NCBI GenBank assembly: GCA_002270565.1
Contig: NQMI01000199.1
Span: 1 to 64,000, forward strand
Source: Stenocarpella maydis
Lineage: Eukaryota > Ascomycota > Sordariomycetes > Diaporthales > Diaporthaceae
Direction of reading: 5' to 3'
Length of the DNA: 64,000 nucleotides
Each line of letters starts with the position of its first letter. The first letter of the stretch is position 1. The notes beneath the pieces were generated by a model. It saw only the letters and a list, made by a program, of their open reading frames with translations, searched no databases and was not told where the DNA came from. This document shows, piece after piece, positions 58,454-64,000 of this stretch. A program made the translations under genes and the position numbers.

Positions 58454-60343
58454 ATGGCCTCACCCAGATCGCGAGCCTTTGCAGGCGCCCTGGCCTCCAC
58501 CAGCCTCGCCACATCAGCCCTGGCCCAGTCAGCTTCTCCCCTCAGCTTCGAGGTCTCAGAGTCAGCCCCCTCGGACATCTCCCAGACCGTCGACCTCTCG
58601 TTTGGCGGCTTCGGCATTGAGCCCTCCAACCTCTTTGCCTACACCGGCAGGGACGAGCCAAACCGCCTCTCCATAACTCTGCTCGAGAACCTTGGCAACT
58701 ACACCGGCAAGCCACCACACATCCGTCTGGGCGGCAACACTCAGGACTACATGATCTATGATGAGTCTCAGGACGGATGGGCTCAGATCACAAACCCCGA
58801 CTCGGTTGGCGACGGCAACATCGCCTGGGACAACATGCTCATCGGGCCCCGCTTCTTCGAGGCTGCAAACAGATTCCCCACCGGCACCCCCTTCACCTGG
58901 GGTCTGAACCTGGCCTACAATGACGCCGACTACATCGACAAGATTGTCGACATGGCCAGCCAGGTCATCCAGAGGTGCGACAACCTGGACATCGTCTCCT
59001 TCGAGATCGGCAATGAGCCAGACCTCTACAGCACCAACGGTTTCCGTAACGGTACCTGGGAGTCTTCTGCCTACTCCGAGGAGTGGCATGAGCGTGCCGC
59101 TGCCGTCTACGAGCGCGTCCTCGAGCCCGCTGGCCTGCCCCCCGCCTTCTTCGAGGCCGGCGGCACCTCGCACACCAGCGGTACCACCTTTGAGATCGAG
59201 CAGATGGACAGGTCTGGCGTCGACTCCAACTTCAACGGCGTCGAGTATCTGACCAGCTGGAATCAACACTGCTACTCGTACTTCGTCGACGTGACCCAGG
59301 GCCAGGCCCTGACCATGGACCTCATCATGAGCTTCGATTACGTCGAGAGCCAGTTCGCCGACTGGGTCACCCAGATCGGCCAGGCAGAAGAGACCGGCTT
59401 CCCGTACGCCCTGCGCGAGATGGGCATGGTTGGGCCCCTGGGCGTTTCCAACATCAGCGACACCTTCGGTGGCGCACTGTACACGCTGAACTTCCTCCTC
59501 TGGGCCGCCTCGCTCAACATGACCAGTGTTCAGTTCCACATGACCGCCAACAGCTTCACCAGCGCCTGGCAGCCCGGCCACAACGACGGCGGCCCCCCTC
59601 ACGTCCGCCCCATCTACTACGGCCACGCCGCCTTCAACCAGATCATCGGCCCCACCTGCGCCGCCCAGATCCACCAGGACACACTTTCCAGCATCCCCTC
59701 TGGCTACAGCGAGTACGTCAGGGCCTACTCCATCTACCAGAGCGGCTCGCTGCAGTCCATCGCCGTGCTCAACAGCAAGGTGGCAAACACGACAGAGTCT
59801 GACAAGGCAAACGTGACCGTGTCAGTGTCGCTGCCAACGTCACTGGCCGGCATCACGGTGCATCTGGCGCGCCTGACCAACGAGGGTGCCGATGCCAAGT
59901 TCAACTCAACATGGAACGGTGTCAGTTTCGAGCAGGACAGCGTGGGCACGCAGACGCAGGTTGATGACACGGACGAGACGGTGACGGTCGGCGACGACGG
60001 CACTCTGTCCTTCAACGTGCGTGACTCGCAGGCCGTTGTCGCCAACCTCGAGTCGCGACTCGGTGTGGGCCTCGAGGCCGATGCGACCGCCTGCGCCGCC
60101 CAAGCATCCCGCAGTCCCGGCACCCACAGGAGCACCGCGGGGTCGTCCTCCGAGTCATCCTCTGCATCGGCTACGAGTAAGCCTGACAGAAGCAATTCCG
60201 CAAGCGGCGGTGGCAGTTCCTCTAGTGCCGGCGCTGACTCCCAGTCTGCAGGACCACCGGCGCTGGCGACAATGTCGACCGGCGTCCTCGTGACATGTCT
60301 TGTACCCTTTGTTTCTCTAATGACGGGCTACTTCCTTTTCTAA
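58454..60343 (+). CDS. GPI-anchored GH79-family glycosidase (right-arm copy)
   Basis: The mirror copy of the gene at 36612-38501, with an identical 629-residue product. All motifs (signal peptide, GNEPD with Glu188, REMG with Glu322, Ser-rich linker, GPI tail) are intact, so both copies would work if the duplication is real. The upstream 450 bp, also identical, hold a pyrimidine-rich (CCT)n tract at about 58004-58037, a common feature of highly expressed fungal promoters. If the palindrome is an artefact this entry is the same gene as the left one. Confidence 0.85.
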   Translation: MASPRSRAFAGALASTSLATSALAQSASPLSFEVSESAPSDISQTVDLSFGGFGIEPSNLFAYTGRDEPNRLSITLLENLGNYTGKPPHIRLGGNTQDYMIYDESQDGWAQITNPDSVGDGNIAWDNMLIGPRFFEAANRFPTGTPFTWGLNLAYNDADYIDKIVDMASQVIQRCDNLDIVSFEIGNEPDLYSTNGFRNGTWESSAYSEEWHERAAAVYERVLEPAGLPPAFFEAGGTSHTSGTTFEIEQMDRSGVDSNFNGVEYLTSWNQHCYSYFVDVTQGQALTMDLIMSFDYVESQFADWVTQIGQAEETGFPYALREMGMVGPLGVSNISDTFGGALYTLNFLLWAASLNMTSVQFHMTANSFTSAWQPGHNDGGPPHVRPIYYGHAAFNQIIGPTCAAQIHQDTLSSIPSGYSEYVRAYSIYQSGSLQSIAVLNSKVANTTESDKANVTVSVSLPTSLAGITVHLARLTNEGADAKFNSTWNGVSFEQDSVGTQTQVDDTDETVTVGDDGTLSFNVRDSQAVVANLESRLGVGLEADATACAAQASRSPGTHRSTAGSSSESSSASATSKPDRSNSASGGGSSSSAGADSQSAGPPALATMSTGVLVTCLVPFVSLMTGYFLF

Positions 60344-63300
60344 GGATCTTTTAACCCAAACACCCTACATCTTTTATGAGATCTGATCAAATGTCCCCTT
60401 CCTACCTCCTTCTTTCCTACCTGACCATCCTGCTCCCTGGAGGGGGCTCATCTTTTCTTTACCAAAGGAGTATTTCAATGGTTGGATGATCACGGCTTCA
60501 TCATTCATGACGAAGAGCATGCGATGGCGTACACACGAGAGCAACTGCATAGAGGCAATGTTTTTCCTGTCTTCTTTTTCTTTTTCTCTTTTCTCTTTTT
60601 TTTGCCTCATCCTGAGCTGAGGGAGCATTCGACACACACGCACGCATTGCATTGGCTAGGAGTTGTTCGCATTGTCTTTTCTACTTTTGATAACGTTAGT
60701 CTTACTGTCCGAGGGGACGGAGAGAAAGCATACTCCAGTCGGATTTTAGAACATGAAAACGCGATGGGCTCTTTAGATTTGGTTTTTATTCGGCCTATGA
60801 CCACTAGACTTTGAGCATCTCAAAATGGAGGGTCCATGGAGACGGCGATTGGAGAGGAAGTGCATGTGGTGGCCAATCTGAGGAGACTGAGACTGCCCTG
60901 TGGGCGGGACGCTTGTGGATCGGCCGCGAGAAGAGATGCCCGGGCGAGATGGGTTGAAGGAAGGTGACATCCCGTGGGGAGATCATCTCGCGGCGATGAG
61001 CATGCACAAGGCCGAGACGCGGATGCCCTGCCACAGCTACTGCGAGTCTGGAAGGTTTAGAATGGACTCGAACTAATTCAATAATTTCGAGGCTAATCGT
61101 TGAGGTGCCTGATGCGTCTTGGAAATGTGATTATGCATGTGTGGCCCGTAAACACAAAGCGTCCCACTCACTTCCTTAATTCATAGTTGCTGTATTGTGA
61201 GAGAGGACGAGGAGTTTCTGCTGGTAACTATAGATGTAGTGCTAGTCTTCTCCTGAACCTGCTTCCAATCACAAGACTACTAATGCAGCTGCGTCCATAC
61301 TGAGCGTTTACGACTGTATGGGTGACCGCCGCAGCTCCGTTTGTTTATCAAGGGAATTGTGACCGGGTTGAAAGAGAAACCAGCGAAAACAGCTAGGCCC
61401 AACAGGAGGCGTGGTTTGATATCCTATGGGAAATAATCAGAGGCTCTTCCCCATTTGTGCGGAGGCCTGTACGTGGGAGATCTCAGTAGGATCTCACGTG
61501 CAAGATGCCTAACTAAATCCATTCTCCACCTCTGGCTGGCCTTCCCGCACCCGCTGACCCGGTGCCCAACGGCCAGCACGTGGAGAACTTTGCAGAGGAC
61601 TATAGTTTACAGGGCCCACGACCGCGGCGATGTGCAGATCCTGACTTGTCTCCCACTCGCCAATATCCACATGACGTTTCTGTGACTCAGCAGAGAAGAC
61701 ATGGCATGGTGTCCTTCCTACACACGCTTCCTTATTGCTTTATCCGTCTCTTACGGCTTCTGTTCCCCAGCCATAAACCCGAGCTCACAGTTTCCTCTGT
61801 TTGTGAGGCTCCTGTCTTTTATCTCTGTACGGAAACTCGTTATAAGACCCACTTGTGGTTTAGGCTGTGGCATCCGTTGCCTTACGGGACTGAGGTGCCC
61901 CCCACATGCCGCTCCACAAAATCCTACCAAGTGGCTGGCAGGGCTAAGTGCGCAGTTTGCTCTGCTTGCCCAGGGTTGAGGAAAACTTCCGTCATCCTGG
62001 TGAGTTCATCGCGATACTTGTGGAATAACTAGGTTGATGGGTTTCTGAGAACTGTTCTTTAGCCTGACTGAATGATAGAAGAGAATCAGAGAGAATGAAG
62101 ACAACAACATTGAATGCGGCAGGGATACTTTTTTTTTTCTTTTGGCAGTAGGAAGGTCAACAACGTCCGAAACTGTCTGTATAAATGCCGCTCCCTCGGT
62201 ATTCGAGATTACATTTTGGCTCCGACTGTGGATGGAGCACTTCACGGCCCACTTCATGAAGGCTATGCACAAAGTCGCACCTGAAGTCGCAGGATCATGC
62301 CACCCCGCAACTTCGGCACACAGCCTGCTGCTGCCGTGGCACAACTCGGTGGCCCGGCTCAATCCAAGTTGGAAATTCCTCTTTTCTTCTACAGAATGAG
62401 GAAGTGATTTTCAATATCATGGTCTCATAAACGATTCTGTAAAGTAAAGTTGTCAGCGTCAAGTGCATAGGTCGTAATACAATTGTGGATAAACAATGTG
62501 TTGTATTCTTCTGGAGTCATTTTGAACCGCTTTGGAGTAAGAACTTCCCTCCTGGATCCTTTGTCTCAAATGCTATGGCCACACTATGGCCCGATCCATG
62601 CTATGTTTAGATGAAACTCCTACCATGGTTCTTTGAAAGCTGACTCTCAATGCTGCAGTTTTTGCCCGGTGAACTGCAAAAAGTACTACTGCCCTTAGAT
62701 ACTGCGGTCTTGAACCACAATCGGCCTTGTATGTGGTGGAAGGAGATCATCACAGACAAATTCGGTCCACATTAGGACATAGATGCAGGATGGGGGAAGA
62801 GTGAAAATGGAAACTATGAGATGGCAATTTTGATGATAACACAAGCAACGAGCTGTAAGATATCTACCACATCTGTTGTTATTCTAAAATAACTGCAGAT
62901 ATAGTGGCTTTTGATTTGTAGCTAGAATTTCCGGGTCAAAATTCATCATTGTATGGCTTTTGGAATTTTGAAGTGCTTGTTTCGTTGATATGTACTGGAG
63001 AACACTTAGAGAATAAGAGCCGCCTGGTCCCCCAGCAAGGGCCAGACCACCAGGTACAATAACTAAATCGTCTTTGCATAATCTCTTCGTAGAGAGTTCG
63101 CTGACGCAGAAATCCGTTGAGCAATCAGTGAGAGGTATCCTACACACTTTCCACCATAATACCGGATCTCCTTAAACCACCTGCCAAATAACCGTAACCT
63201 TTGAAGGCCATCCAAAATCAGAGGCAGCCTAGCTCATGTCCTCGATAGAAGCTGAGAGACCGAGCGTCCTGACCACGCCAGAGGCCGGAACCCGCGCTCA

Positions 63301-64000
63301 GCCTCGTCGCCTAAACAATCATACATACCTAGGTACGTTCCAGCAGGTGAAATCGAGGGCTCATTTATTAAACGCGCCCCAACTCCACGCTCCCAGTGGG
63401 ATCACTCGCACTGCCGCCCTCGCCCCGAGACAGGGACAAGCTTCTCCCAGAGTCAATCTCCTCTCCTCATACCGGCAAAGCGGGATGGAACTGATCCTAC
63501 ATAGTGATTGCGCTGACCTGTGACGGGACGACGATGCCCACTAATAGCTCCCACCTGTATACTATATCTCCAGTTGCAGAAAGCATCTGATCGCGCTCCA
63601 CCTCGAGTAGAAGGTAGGAGCACGAAGGGGAGGCACGTCTCTGCAAAGCAAACACGAACATTTGACACCATCTCCAAGAAACCAGATGTATGCCCCGACG
63701 GCCTATGAAAATATCCAACACTGTCTCCCAGTAAAGCGCCGGTCACCCAGGGGAGTGGGAAACCCTGCTTACGACGTGCACGGGATTACAATCACATCTA
63801 GAATGTTCCAAGTCGCAGATCAGCTCCAGTGCCCCCAAGAAAGAAGAAAAACGGCCTTGAGCAGACTGTGTCAAGGAGGCCCGGGCCTGGGGCCTGGCCC
63901 TGCCCGGCGGTGACCTTTCTCCGCACGATGAGAGCGGGTCTTTTTTACTTCTTTTTTTTGGGTGGGGGGGGCAAGAAAGCACAAAAACCTACGATGAACC
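60344..64000. other. Intergenic, outer part of right arm
   Basis: Mirror of 32955-36611; no gene recognised. It holds three of the four arm-to-arm differences, all beyond 63,620. Confidence 0.5.

Larger units (their letters stand above)
48478..64000 (-). repeat. Right arm of giant inverted repeat (cut by window end)
   Basis: Mirror of 32955-48477. The last bases of the window match the reverse complement of 32955 onward, so the repeat goes on beyond 64000. Confidence 0.97.

Overview
The window looks like nuclear DNA of a filamentous ascomycete, probably a Sordariomycete. Genes are spaced by long intergenic stretches, introns are short (about 45-120 bp for most) with GT..AG ends and CTGAC/CTAAC-like branch sites, coding regions are GC-rich, and the families present are typical of such fungi: a SET protein, a CBM-type-4/LPMO-like secreted protein, a 2EXR protein, a P450, an ankyrin/CorA-like protein, a GPI-anchored GH79 enzyme, a Zn2Cys6 regulator and a zinc alcohol dehydrogenase.

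Left part (1-32,954), single copy: a small membrane protein of unknown function (2036-2617, +); a SET-domain protein with a signal peptide (2922-4163, -); an intron-containing tRNA-Ala(AGC) (4964-5093, -) with a copy of its 3' end 160 bp away; an AT-rich, RIP-like island (about 5740-6280); a small LPMO-like secreted protein with one intron (7666-8299, +); a 2EXR protein (9984-10859, +) convergent, 75 bp apart, with a cytochrome P450 (10935-12470, -); a decayed SRPK-type kinase (13862-14750, -); a multi-exon ankyrin protein with a CorA-like C-terminal region (16796-19713, +); and a fungal SCOC/Slo1-type coiled-coil protein (24032-24905, -). From 24.9 to 36.6 kb I see no convincing gene, only microsatellites, homopolymers and a 6-N assembly gap at 32,475-32,480.

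Right part (32,955-64,000): a near-perfect, spacerless inverted repeat. Every base x on one arm pairs with 96,955 - x on the other; the axis is between 48,477 and 48,478, and the outer end of the right arm lies beyond the window. Each arm is at least 15.5 kb and carries the same three genes: GH79 glycosidase, Zn2Cys6 transcription factor, and the first 147 codons of an Adh6/cinnamyl-type alcohol dehydrogenase cut at the axis. I found only four differences between the arms, three of them in the outer 0.65 kb. A 38-nt homopolymer is the same length in both arms. This is either a very recent fold-back duplication or, at least as likely, a sequencing/assembly artefact. The axis sits in a short stretch that is probably palindromic in the intact gene.

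How the genes fit together: the GH79 enzyme, the Zn2Cys6 regulator and the dehydrogenase are neighbours and could form a small sugar-acid/aromatic catabolic group, but that is inference from adjacency only. No classical secondary-metabolite core enzyme is present; the P450 stands alone.
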